The position numbers were made by a program, and so were the translations under genes. This document shows, piece by piece, positions 1 to 7,437 of a stretch of 10,899 bases of DNA; the stretch's first letter is position 1; every line of letters starts with the position of its first letter. Location: assembly GCA_024195585.1 (NCBI GenBank), contig SWBL01000699.1, positions 1 to 10,899 of the forward strand, given 5' to 3'. This DNA is from Aureobasidium sp. EXF-3400 (taxonomy: Eukaryota > Ascomycota > Dothideomycetes > Dothideales > Saccotheciaceae). The notes under the pieces were generated by a model, which had not been told where the DNA came from, searched no databases, and worked only from the letters and a program-made list of their open reading frames with translations.

Positions 1-181
1 ACTGGTAATGACTGTAACCTATATACTTGCTATAATCATGTACGTAAGCGTCTGTCTTGCTCCTAGGGAGCAGCTCTCGTAGCGCCGTAATCCTGCTCTT
101 ATAAGCCACTCTTTCCACGTGATGAGAGCAGCTCTCTTCGCCAAGACATTCGTGCTCTGCCCTTATCACGGGTTCGTAACA
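1..181 (-). mobile_element. Probable LTR-retrotransposon terminus, partial
   Basis: Read on the minus strand, this block starts at 181 with TGTTACGAACCCGTGATAAG, a TG start and general look common in fungal LTRs. On the plus strand it ends in CA at 180-181. Base composition changes sharply at 181/182: this side has ordinary GC and few TA steps, while the other side is TA-rich and enters a retrotransposon RNase H domain partway through. A TATA-like CTTATAAG at about 98-105 could be an LTR promoter element. GAGAGC-A-GCTCTC at about 125-137 is a near-perfect palindrome. I infer that a younger LTR element, or a solo LTR, inserted into the older LINE. The other LTR end and the target-site duplication (expected near CATAT at 182-186) are not visible. 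It could instead be unrelated intergenic DNA. Confidence 0.4.
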
Positions 182-931
182 CATATATTATATAAGACTA
201 ATAGGACTATACGGACTAGGATATTCTTAGATAACTAGGGAGCCCTATGAAGCATTTAAACCCCTAGGATTAACGACAGCCTAAACCTAGTGCTAAAGAT
301 TAGGTAGAAAATTAGTAAAGTAGCCTTCTTACTATATTAGGTACCTAGATACGTAGGGATTAAAGGGAATAAAAGAGCAAGTAAACTAGTATAAGAAGCG
401 ACTAGAGACACGTAATCCCTACTTATACTAGCGCTTATAGTGCCGATATCCGTTATATACGCTAAAGCAAAATTAATAGACTATAAGCTAGAGAATAAAG
501 TGTTCTATAGCGTAAAGACCGGGAAACACCTCTAGAAGATTAATAAAGCACTACTAGGAAAGCATATAAAGAAGATATATAACGTACTTAATAAGATAGC
601 GGCCTCTATTCTCGTCTAGCTACGGACAAACATATCGCGATTAAATACCTACCTATATAAGATTAAAGTAATAGAAACCGACAAATGTAAATACGGAGTA
701 GTAGAAACAATTCTATACTTTCTCTTTTACTATCTAAGATAGATAGAATAAAGGCGAGACATAAAGGCTACCTACGGTAGTAGATACTAGGACCTATCCT
801 ATACCCTAGGAGGATACTTAATATATAAAGAAAATGGTAAGAAGGTTAACGGAGAAAAGGACAAATAGCAACTAGATTAGAACGTAGTAAAAGCTACTAT
901 CGAGTTCGTAAAAGTAATAGGTAGACTTTAA
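182..931 (+). pseudogene. LINE polyprotein C-terminus: RNase H plus CCHC domain, RIP-mutated
   Basis: The frame starting at 182 gives FLDN*GAL around 224-244, matching the RNase H motif with its catalytic Asp (codon 230). YWVPGHVGIKGN-like sequence at 335-370 has Trp as TAG (338-340), Gly as Arg (347) and His as Tyr (350). Downstream come TGKH (about 521), LRTNISRLNTYLYKIK (about 621-670) and ETDKCKYG with ETILYFLFYYLR* (about 674-742). The last part corresponds to the conserved C-x-C...HFLFxCxxW zinc-binding segment. The first Cys survives (686), the second is Tyr (692), the His is Tyr (716), the last Cys is Tyr (731) and the Trp is TAG (740). Nearly all these changes are G-to-A or C-to-T in TpG/CpA context. 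The ancestral stop is probably near 929, after a GRL motif typical of these protein ends. Confidence 0.8.
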
Positions 932-1250
932 ATATAGGAGTAGAAATAAGGAAATGATATAATAGGTAGTGCTTAACATCCCTAACTATAACATAATACC
1001 TACCCTTAGAAACTGCCTCTAAGTAGTGTTTCGCTAATAAGGAAGAATACGACATAGGGGTCTACCCTTATAGAGGAGGCTAATACCTCTCTAAAAACTA
1101 AGGGAAGGACGTATATAACTCATTTATTTATAAGAGCACTTTAGATAATAGGCGTTTAGCGACTATCTTAGTTAAGATACTATTACCCTCCTTTTTACTA
1201 AATTTGGCGTATGCGATTGGTTAGAAAGTGGATTAGTTAGCGAAAGCTCA

Positions 1251-1266
1251 TACCCCTAGCGGGGTA
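1251..1266 (+). other. Hairpin in the LINE 3' untranslated region
   Basis: TACCCC-TAGC-GGGGTA forms a perfect 6-bp stem with a 4-base loop, 14 bases before the tail repeats. LINE reverse transcriptases often recognise a 3' stem-loop next to a short tail repeat. Survival of the GC stem inside heavily mutated DNA is notable, but RIP acts mainly on CpA and the stem has few such targets. A functional role is inference. Confidence 0.4.
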
Positions 1267-1280
1267 AATAGCTCAAGAAT

Positions 1281-1300
1281 ATCAAATCAAATCAAATTAA
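1281..1300 (+). repeat. (ATCAA)n 3' tail of the LINE
   Basis: Three exact ATCAA units followed by ATTAA (one C-to-T change) lie exactly where the TA-rich element gives way to ordinary sequence. Short tandem 3' tails made by target-primed reverse transcription are usual for non-LTR elements with no poly(A). I take 1300 as the element's 3' boundary. Confidence 0.55.
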
Positions 1301-1811
1301 GTCATTCTCCAAACACGTTATATCCTCTGTAGCTTTCACATTTCAATTGCTTGTGCTCTTATGCACAGGCTTTGCGGATCATATTTATGTCGTCTTCAGT
1401 CGCTCTAGTAACCCAAAAATACCTGTAGTCATTCCGTCACGTGAGCTCAAATAGGGACACAGAAGTTGCGGCAGACGCGCAGGCGAGCAAATAGGTTGGC
1501 AGAGATTTCTGACTTTCTGAAAAGCGATTACCACACTACAAAATCCTCAAGATAAACAAGGCCCCCGACAAGTCTATATAACCATAGCTGCATATCTTGA
1601 GACACGCATGAAACTGGTTTCGCAAGGAAGATAATAAGGAACTCCACAAACTCATGGTTTTCGCCGATCATAAGGTCGCGTACTCCGGACATTAACTCGG
1701 TAATGGATGTACACCTTGGAGGCAAGTTTGGAAGCCAGTCTAGAAGCTTTGCGTAGGATGCCGTCCTGCAATAGTATGAGTACCTCTTGTGACTGAATAT
1801 AAGTCTTCTGC
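1301..1811. other. No recognisable gene
   Basis: Ordinary base composition and no clear gene. On the minus strand 1528-1725 is open for 65 codons, and for somewhat longer upstream without a Met. I recognise no family in it. Its position, just downstream of the broken metallo-beta-lactamase gene, could equally be 3' flanking DNA. No tRNA, repeat array or promoter is evident. Confidence 0.4.
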
Positions 1812-3101
1812 TTAGAAGTGGCGAGCCTGACGAACGAGGCTTGTTAACTTAGGTGCTGGCATGCTCAGACGTCCCGCCACGCCCATTGATCGCTCACAGG
1901 AATTTGTAACAGTTTCCTTTTGCGAAGCTCGTCTCCGCCCTGGGGGACTTGCTCAGGAACACTCTAGTGAACATGGTAGTGGCACTGCTTTTGCTCCTCC
2001 ACGCTCAGATACGGAATCGGATATTGGTGTGTGGGTGTGGTATGATCATGCCCGCGCTAGAGTCTATAATGACTTAGCAAGTTAAGGAACCTACATGTGT
2101 AATAGTAGAGCTCTTTGGCGTTGCCACTTGGGTAGTCACAGATCGGCATTGCCAGACCAGAACCGAAGACGTCGCCGCAGAATACATTGTCTGAAATGAG
2201 CATCAATAAACCTTAACAGATGCAGCATTTGAGTCTGGAAGGGACACAATGTACCTTCTATCACAAAGCCTACGTGGTCTGATGTATGGCCAGGGAGGTG
2301 GAGGATATCAGCACGAAGACAGCCAAAGGTAAAGCTTCCATCGTCATCAAGAAGCTCATCGAATGTACATTCGAACATATTGGCCGGGACACCATATCCT
2401 TGGCTGATCATCTGTCGGACTTGACGAGCTCGCTTACCGATACAGGTCAACGGCCTATAGCAATGGTCTCGCTCCAAGATGGTCTGGATGTACGAAGAAG
2501 CGCTGAAGTGATCTGTGTGAGTGTGTGTTTCGAGGATGCGCGATATGCGATAACCCTTTGTCCGCACTAGAGACAGCAGACGGTCGGCTGTATCGGTGCC
2601 AATAGTGCACATGTTCTCGTCAAAGTCTAGAATCGGATCGATAATAACGCCAATCTTTGAGAAAGGATCAGCAACAACATACTGCCAGCTTCCCGTGTTT
2701 GCATCATGAGCGCTATCGATCGTGACGGTAGGGGTCGCAATCTCAGTATGGACGATGACAGGTATGTGACATGGGGTGATGGAGCTTGTTCTTTCGGAGG
2801 ATAGAGCGGGATTCGGTTGGAACGTATGATCACGGGCGCTGCAGATGAGGTGATACATTGACAGTCGGCGAGAGCCTTTGAAACCACCAGTCAACCTTGC
2901 ATGAGATCGATTTGGAATCATTCGCTTCGAAAGCACTGTCGAATGAAGCTGAAGTTTCCGCAATGTGTTATTGCAGAGGATTTGAGAGTGGAACATGCTG
3001 GTGCATAATTGAGAGAAGGCTTGATTGCCCGAACCATTGGGATCATGATATATGGACTTTCTGGAGGATGGTGATGACGGCGATGATATTATCGGGATCA
3101 T
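1812..3101 (-). pseudogene. ETHE1-like metallo-beta-lactamase (persulfide dioxygenase type), interrupted
   Basis: Exon 1 is 3101-2255, a 64-base GT..AG intron is 2254-2191, and exon 2 runs from 2190 to a TAG at 2057-2059 (326 codons). The protein has WQYVVADP and IDPILDFD, then HTHTDH (H193, H195, D197, H198), HLPGHTSDH (H272) and, only after splicing, NVFCGD (D289). These are the iron/zinc ligands of the glyoxalase II/ETHE1 fold. The last ligand, in GHDH (2042-2053), lies two codons after the TAG. Family-like sequence continues (PIPYLSVEEQK) to a second TAG at 1964-1966, then probably shifts frame near 1935-1950, with a tail to a TAA at 1812. Residues 292-299 (GSGLAMPI) do not match the family's conserved Arg-containing stretch before CDY. 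The first 110 residues are basic and low in acids, like a mitochondrial leader; Met36 (2996) is an alternative start. The family turns glutathione persulfide into sulfite. A functional truncated protein is unlikely because the metal site is incomplete. Confidence 0.75.
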
Positions 3102-3350
3102 TACAACATTACTAGAACTTCGCCGACTCAGGCACGTAATCAGCCATCCTGGTTTTGGGTATAGTGATGGTAATCGCTTTCAGTAGCACTATCCGGCAGT
3201 GTGAAGAATCAATTCTCGGAGAGTAACGATGACTCGCAATTTTTGAAGCCATAGTTTTGAGTTGTATCTAATAATGCACTATCTATCGACGGAGATATGA
3301 AGAACAATCCAAAATCACAACCAGGCATTGAGCTGACGCTGGGCCGGAGA

Positions 3351-4717
3351 TCATAGTTTTACAGCCTTGCGGAAGTTGGCTCCGGCATAGACAAATGATT
3401 TTTGGCGGCCGCGGAGCTCATCTTCAATATCCATCAATCTATTGTACTTAGCAACACGTTCTCCGCGACACGGAGCGCCAGACTTCAGGTGCCCCGTGCG
3501 GAGACCCACTGTCAAGTCTGCGATGAAATCGTCGGTAGTTTCACCGGAGCGATGAGAAACAAAAACAGACCAGTCGTCGGCGTATGCCTCTTTGGCTCTG
3601 TCCAGACATATCAGTCACCATTTGATCGTGAGAATAGGCTTACTTACGCATCGATAGCTTCTGAGATGGTACCAATCTGATTGATCTTGAGAAGCAAACT
3701 GTTACAAGCGCGCTTTTCCTTGGCCATCTTGATTCGCTTGATGTTAGTTGCAAGGAGGTCATCGCCAACCAGCTCGATAGTACAATCGTTGTTAAATTTG
3801 GAAAAGGATTCCCAGTCATCCTGCCCAAATGGATCCTCGAGTAGTACAATGGGATAAGAATCCAGCAGGGATCGGTATAACTGTGCCAACTCCGATGGCT
3901 GCAATCTTTCAGGGGTCTCGGTCTTGTAACCAATATTGTAGCGACCTTCCTCGAAAAATGACTGTGAGGCAGGATCGATGCCAATGAAGATCTTGCCAGT
4001 ATGACCGGAGCGCTCTATGGCTTCGATCAAGAGATCTAGAGCCTCTTGTGGATGGTAGATAGGAGGAGCGAAACCGCCTTCGTCTCCGATCCCGATAGCC
4101 GACTTCCCTGACTTTGCGACGATGACACGCTTGAGTGAGGCGTAAGTCTCGGCCGCAAATTGAACAGCTTCGGTCGTTGAAGATGCTCCAACAGGCGCGA
4201 TCATGAACTCTTGGAAGGCCATCAGGTTACCGGAATGATCTCCGCCGTTGAGAACGTTGCAGAAGGGGACAGGAAGAACAAAGTTATCAGTCGGCAGTGC
4301 TGCTTCATTGGCGATAAATTCGTACAGTGGAATGTTCTTAGCGGCTGCTCCTGATCTTGCCACGGCCATGCTGATACTGAGTATAGCATTGGCTCCGAGC
4401 TTACTCTTGTCGTCTGTGCCGTCAAGATTCCTCATGAGTTCGTCAATCTTCCTGAGATCCGTCGTCGTGTTGAATCCAGCTTTACAGATGGCAGGACCGA
4501 GGATTTCGTTGACATTGCGAACGGCTTTGAGGACAGATTGTCCATGGTACATTTGTTCGTTGCCATCTCGCAGTTCGACGGCTTCGTAGTCGCCTTTGGA
4601 GGCTCCAGATGGGACAAGAGACGAAAAGGTTCCGGCTGACGTGACGATTCGAGTTTGGACAGTCGGATTGCCACGTGAATCCAGCCTTTGCGTTGCAGTG
4701 ATGGAGGTGATACTCAT
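3351..4717 (-). CDS. eno: Enolase (phosphopyruvate hydratase), divergent paralogue
   Basis: Exon 1 is 4717-3648, a 50-base GTAAGT..ACAG intron is 3647-3598 with a CTGAT branch-like site, and exon 2 is 3597-3351. The protein is 438 residues, the usual length (yeast 436). It interconverts 2-phosphoglycerate and phosphoenolpyruvate in the cytosol. The N-domain has DSRGNPTV and the flexible loop PSGAS (S40). The catalytic barrel has NGG-D-H161, QEFMI (E170), GDEGG (E213), metal ligands D248, E294 (LLEDPF) and D319 (VGDD), catalytic K344 ([10 protein letters not shown]), SHRSGE (H372) and K395. All known catalytic and magnesium residues are present, so activity is expected. Oddities are KGDY after the S40 loop, where fungal glycolytic enolases have TGxH, and Asp before H161 where they have Ser. 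Many differences elsewhere suggest a second, non-housekeeping enolase. It is tandem with the ETHE1-like gene (250 bases apart) and divergent from sulfite oxidase. Confidence 0.93.
3598..3647 (-). other. Enolase intron
   Basis: Minus-strand GTAAGT donor and GACAG acceptor, with CTGAT about 15 bases before the acceptor. Removal joins GC to A (Ala357) and restores [14 protein letters not shown], which aligns with the family; without splicing the C-terminal 80 residues, including H372 and K395, are lost. Confidence 0.9.
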
Positions 4718-4763
4718 GATTGATCAGGAAAATTGAATGCGATGCTTTCCCGGTGGTCTGTCT

Positions 4764-4783
4764 TGCCAATTTATTGCCAATCA
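4764..4783 (+). promoter_or_regulatory. Tandem CCAAT boxes
   Basis: TTGCCAAT occurs twice, 11 bases apart (about one helical turn), the second followed by CAG to give CCAATCAG, a good match to the site of the fungal HAP/CBC complex. They lie 49-64 bases from the enolase start, read as ATTGG from that gene. CBC tunes respiratory and iron- or redox-linked genes, which would suit a mitochondrial haem/molybdenum enzyme across the promoter. Binding is inferred from the motif alone. Confidence 0.4.
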
Positions 4784-5062
4784 GAAAACATTGTGGAGCA
4801 GCATCGTCATTGTCCGGACTTTCCAGGAACGATTTTCCAACGGCTAAGATGCGCCCGCACTTTCCGAGATTCCACCCAGACTACAGACCCTGATGCGACG
4901 GTCGGTCAATGCGGCCACTCCGCGTTCATTCTGATCTTAGCGTCTGAGCACGAGCGGCTGCTGATCTGGCTTTTTGAGGCTGATCAGCACAACATCGCCG
5001 AACTGGTCCAGGTCGCCGACGGTCCATACCGGGAATGCTTCTTCCCCTCAGTCATACAAAAC

Positions 5063-5155
5063 GTAAGACCTTCGTCTTTTCTTCTACACGTATCTGTATA
5101 TTTTTTACAAAGCAAACTTTACCCGACCACTACCGTGCCTCTGTGTTTGTTGCAG
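5063..5155 (+). other. Probable 5' leader intron of sulfite oxidase
   Basis: A GTAAGA donor, a long pyrimidine-rich stretch and a TTGCAG acceptor define a 93-base intron ending one base before the start codon. An upstream ATG at 5035 would, after splicing, read 13 codons and stop at a TGA just past the main ATG. That overlapping short frame would reduce translation if transcription begins upstream of 5035. Confidence 0.6.
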
Positions 5156-5156
5156 A

Positions 5157-6830
5157 ATGTCCAACCTGAGGAATGCGTTTCGATACGCATGCACTACGTT
5201 CAGAGATGTGACTCGCAAGCCCCCACGTACCCGGCCGAGCACATCGCACTGGCAGCAACTTCATACCAAGGCAACCTCACCCCCCCGAATGCGCGCGCAA
5301 CCAATGCCAGTGTTGATTGCGTCCAGTGTGGCCATCGCAAGTACCACTGCATTAGTCTATATGGTCACATTCCAAAACAAGGCCCTAGCAGAGTCTGAAC
5401 CTTCACAAAGGCTATACAGACTCGATGAAATACATCGACACAATTCGACTGCAGACTCGTACTGGGTGTATTATGGCACCAGTGTTTACGACATCACAGA
5501 CTGGGTCCCAAATCATCCTGGTGGCGAGGTAATCCTTAGAGCAGTCGGAGGCAACATCGAACCGTACTGGAACATATTCACGATTCACAAGAAGCAAGAG
5601 GTGTACGATATCCTTGAGCAGTACCTGATTGGTAAAGTAGATCCAAGGGATCTTGTCGAAGGCAAGGCACCCAATGATGAAGTTGATGATCCTTTCAAGA
5701 AAGACCCGGAGAGATCTGACGCACTGATCGTTCGATCTTCGCGACCCTGTAATGCAGAGACTCCCAAAGATCAGCTAGAAACGTTCATCACACCCAGCGA
5801 TCAACACTACGTTCGCAACCATCTCTGGGTACCTCCATTGCAAGACGCTGAGAGTCATCGCCTGACTATCGAGTTGAACGATGGGACTGAAAAAGAATAC
5901 TCCGTGCGTGATCTACGCAACAACTTCCAACATCACACCATCACGGCTACATTGCAATGCTCTGGCAACCGTCGAGCTCACATGTCCGCTGAAGCGCAAG
6001 CAACAAGTGGCCTACAATGGGATGTTGGAGCCATCAGCAATACTGAGTGGACGGGGGTCAGGCTGCGCGATGTGCTCCAAGACGCCGGACTTCAGGTGGA
6101 CGAGTTGCCAGAAGACGTCAAACACATTCAGTTCATGGGGGCTGAAGCCTATGGTGCCTCGGTGCCCGCGATTAAGGCTTTGGACAGATACGGCGATGTC
6201 TTGCTTGTCTTTGAGATGAACGGCGAGCCACTGATGCCCGATCATGGATATCCACTCCGCCTCTTATGCCCTGGTCATGTTGCCGCTCGCAGTGTCAAGT
6301 GGTTACAGAAGATTGCCGTCTCGGAAGATGAATCTTGGTCCCAGTGGCAGAGACGAGATTACAAATGCTTCGGTCCCAATCAACGCAGTGATGTCGATTG
6401 GGACCGGGCTCCAAGCATACAGGAGACTCCTGTGCAGTCGGCTATAACATCCATTTCAACCATCACCCAGAATCGCCTAGCTAATTCTAAACTTGCTCAA
6501 GTCTACGGTCTCGAGGAGGATGTTGTAAGGGTTGCTGGTTATGCCGTGTCAGGGGGCGGCAGAGATATCATTCGGGTCGATGTCAGTCCTGACAACGGCC
6601 GCACTTGGCAACAAGCACGCCTAATCAAAGACGAATGCAAAGGCAGCAAATCTTGGTCTTGGAAACGATGGGAAATTGCTTTTAGTAAGCATGATCTTGC
6701 TAATTGTGTGGTGGTTAAAGCTATCGACGATTCGTATAATTGTCAACCAGACTCGTTCACTGCAACATATAACTTCAAAGGTAATCTAGCAACAGGTTGG
6801 CATAGAGTACCGGTAGAAGGTTATACATAA
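5157..6830 (+). CDS. SUOX: Sulfite oxidase, mitochondrial, cytochrome b5-containing
   Basis: An uninterrupted 557-residue CDS. It oxidises sulfite to sulfate with cytochrome c as electron acceptor in the mitochondrial intermembrane space. Residues 1-48 are rich in Arg/Ser/Thr and almost free of acids (presequence). About 49-71 is a hydrophobic stop-transfer segment, giving the bipartite leader of intermembrane-space proteins. About 85-162 is a cytochrome b5 domain with haem ligands H120 (HPGG) and H144 (TIHKK). After a linker, the molybdopterin domain (about 195-415) has LQCSGNRR with the molybdenum-binding C268 and the GHVAARSVKWL cofactor contact region (370-384). The dimerisation domain (about 425-557) has VDVSPDNGRTW and the typical WHRVPV end. 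All key residues are present, so the enzyme should work. The start follows the leader intron directly. It shares a promoter region with enolase, and is the next pathway step after the nearby broken ETHE1-like gene. Confidence 0.95.
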   Translation: MSNLRNAFRYACTTFRDVTRKPPRTRPSTSHWQQLHTKATSPPRMRAQPMPVLIASSVAIASTTALVYMVTFQNKALAESEPSQRLYRLDEIHRHNSTADSYWVYYGTSVYDITDWVPNHPGGEVILRAVGGNIEPYWNIFTIHKKQEVYDILEQYLIGKVDPRDLVEGKAPNDEVDDPFKKDPERSDALIVRSSRPCNAETPKDQLETFITPSDQHYVRNHLWVPPLQDAESHRLTIELNDGTEKEYSVRDLRNNFQHHTITATLQCSGNRRAHMSAEAQATSGLQWDVGAISNTEWTGVRLRDVLQDAGLQVDELPEDVKHIQFMGAEAYGASVPAIKALDRYGDVLLVFEMNGEPLMPDHGYPLRLLCPGHVAARSVKWLQKIAVSEDESWSQWQRRDYKCFGPNQRSDVDWDRAPSIQETPVQSAITSISTITQNRLANSKLAQVYGLEEDVVRVAGYAVSGGGRDIIRVDVSPDNGRTWQQARLIKDECKGSKSWSWKRWEIAFSKHDLANCVVVKAIDDSYNCQPDSFTATYNFKGNLATGWHRVPVEGYT

Positions 6831-7437
6831 ACACAACAGAAATCTGTATGCAGTATCGAAGTTTCGACAATTAGTTCCCCTGGGAAAACCCTAGAGTAGC
6901 ATGTCTCACCGATCAATCCCATCTCTGTACCATTCATGTGCATCATCATGGCCACTTGTGCCTTCGCCTGCTCACTAAAAAGGCAAATTTGGTCTCCTGG
7001 CTGGCCAATGGGCAGCTCTATTGCAACAAGAACCCGCACAGCAGAGGCTGCAATATATGTAACGGTGATCGAGGGAACGCAGTGTTCGTGATCATGATGG
7101 CTTCGAGGAGCACAATACTGTTAAAGGTACCGATTCAGCCGAAGTGTAGCTCTTGCTGTGATCAGAACGTCAAGACATGACGAATGGCAGATTGCGGCAC
7201 AACTCGGCTCTCAAGCACCCACAAAAGGATAGATCGTTCCGTGATTGCCGGGCCTGTATCCGTAAGTTGATTCTCCGTGCCTCCCACATGTTACGCCAGC
7301 AATCTATATCGATATCCTACGTGAGCTCCGAACTCTAGCAACTTGGTTTCCACATTTCCGAAATAAAAGCAGCCCACAACCACGCGGCGTTCAGAAGCGA
7401 CTCAACTCATCTTTCCTCCAGTACTGTTACAACCACC
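6831..7437. other. Intergenic: sulfite oxidase 3' end and phosphatase promoter
   Basis: No coding frame looks real; the short ones on both strands lack family features. A CCAAT at 7005-7009 and a C/A-rich pyrimidine-tinged stretch just before 7438 fit a fungal promoter. A GTAAGTTGATT...CGCCAG segment at 7262-7299 could be a very short leader intron, but 38 bases is below the usual size. Confidence 0.4.

Larger units (their letters stand above)
182..1300 (+). mobile_element. RIP-degraded non-LTR (LINE) retrotransposon, 3' end
   Basis: This is the 3' part of a non-LTR element: end of the polyprotein (to about 931), a 3' untranslated region, a small hairpin (1251-1266) and a short-repeat tail (1281-1300). 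The body is very rich in TA steps and CTA/TAG/TAT words and poor in CpA/TpG, the signature of RIP. Read in one frame (codons starting at 182, 185 and so on) the decayed protein is still recognisable without a frameshift. RNase H followed by a C-terminal CCHC region is the usual architecture of fungal Tad/I-like LINEs. The 5' part (endonuclease and reverse transcriptase) is absent, cut by the probable LTR at 181 or lying off the window. It is inactive. Confidence 0.85.
4718..5156. promoter_or_regulatory. Shared divergent promoter, enolase / sulfite oxidase
   Basis: This 439-base space separates two start codons on opposite strands. The enolase side holds paired CCAAT boxes (4766-4770 and 4777-4781). 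The sulfite oxidase side holds a probable leader intron (5063-5155). I found no clear TATA box outside that intron, and no clean palindrome of the ATGRYRYCAT type used by the CYS3/MetR sulfur regulator. Plus-strand open frames here are broken by the intron and look fortuitous. Confidence 0.5.

Noticed and set aside
1861..2085. Plus-strand 74-codon ORF
   Set aside because: It lies antisense to the ETHE1-like C-terminal remnant (GHDH and PIPYLSVEEQK on the minus strand), which has clear family similarity.
4248..4589. Plus-strand 113-codon ORF
   Set aside because: Antisense shadow of the enolase N-domain; no features of its own.
4718..5156. CYS3/MetR sulfur-regulator site in the divergent promoter
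   Set aside because: I looked for ATGRYRYCAT-like palindromes and found none that match well.
4733..5398. Plus-strand 221-codon ORF across the promoter
   Set aside because: It runs through the probable leader intron and then overlaps the sulfite oxidase leader out of frame; composition is not protein-like and I see no family.
7262..7299. Leader intron before the histidine phosphatase
   Set aside because: Good GTAAGT and CAG ends, but 38 bases is shorter than the fungal intron norm and there is no clear branch site.
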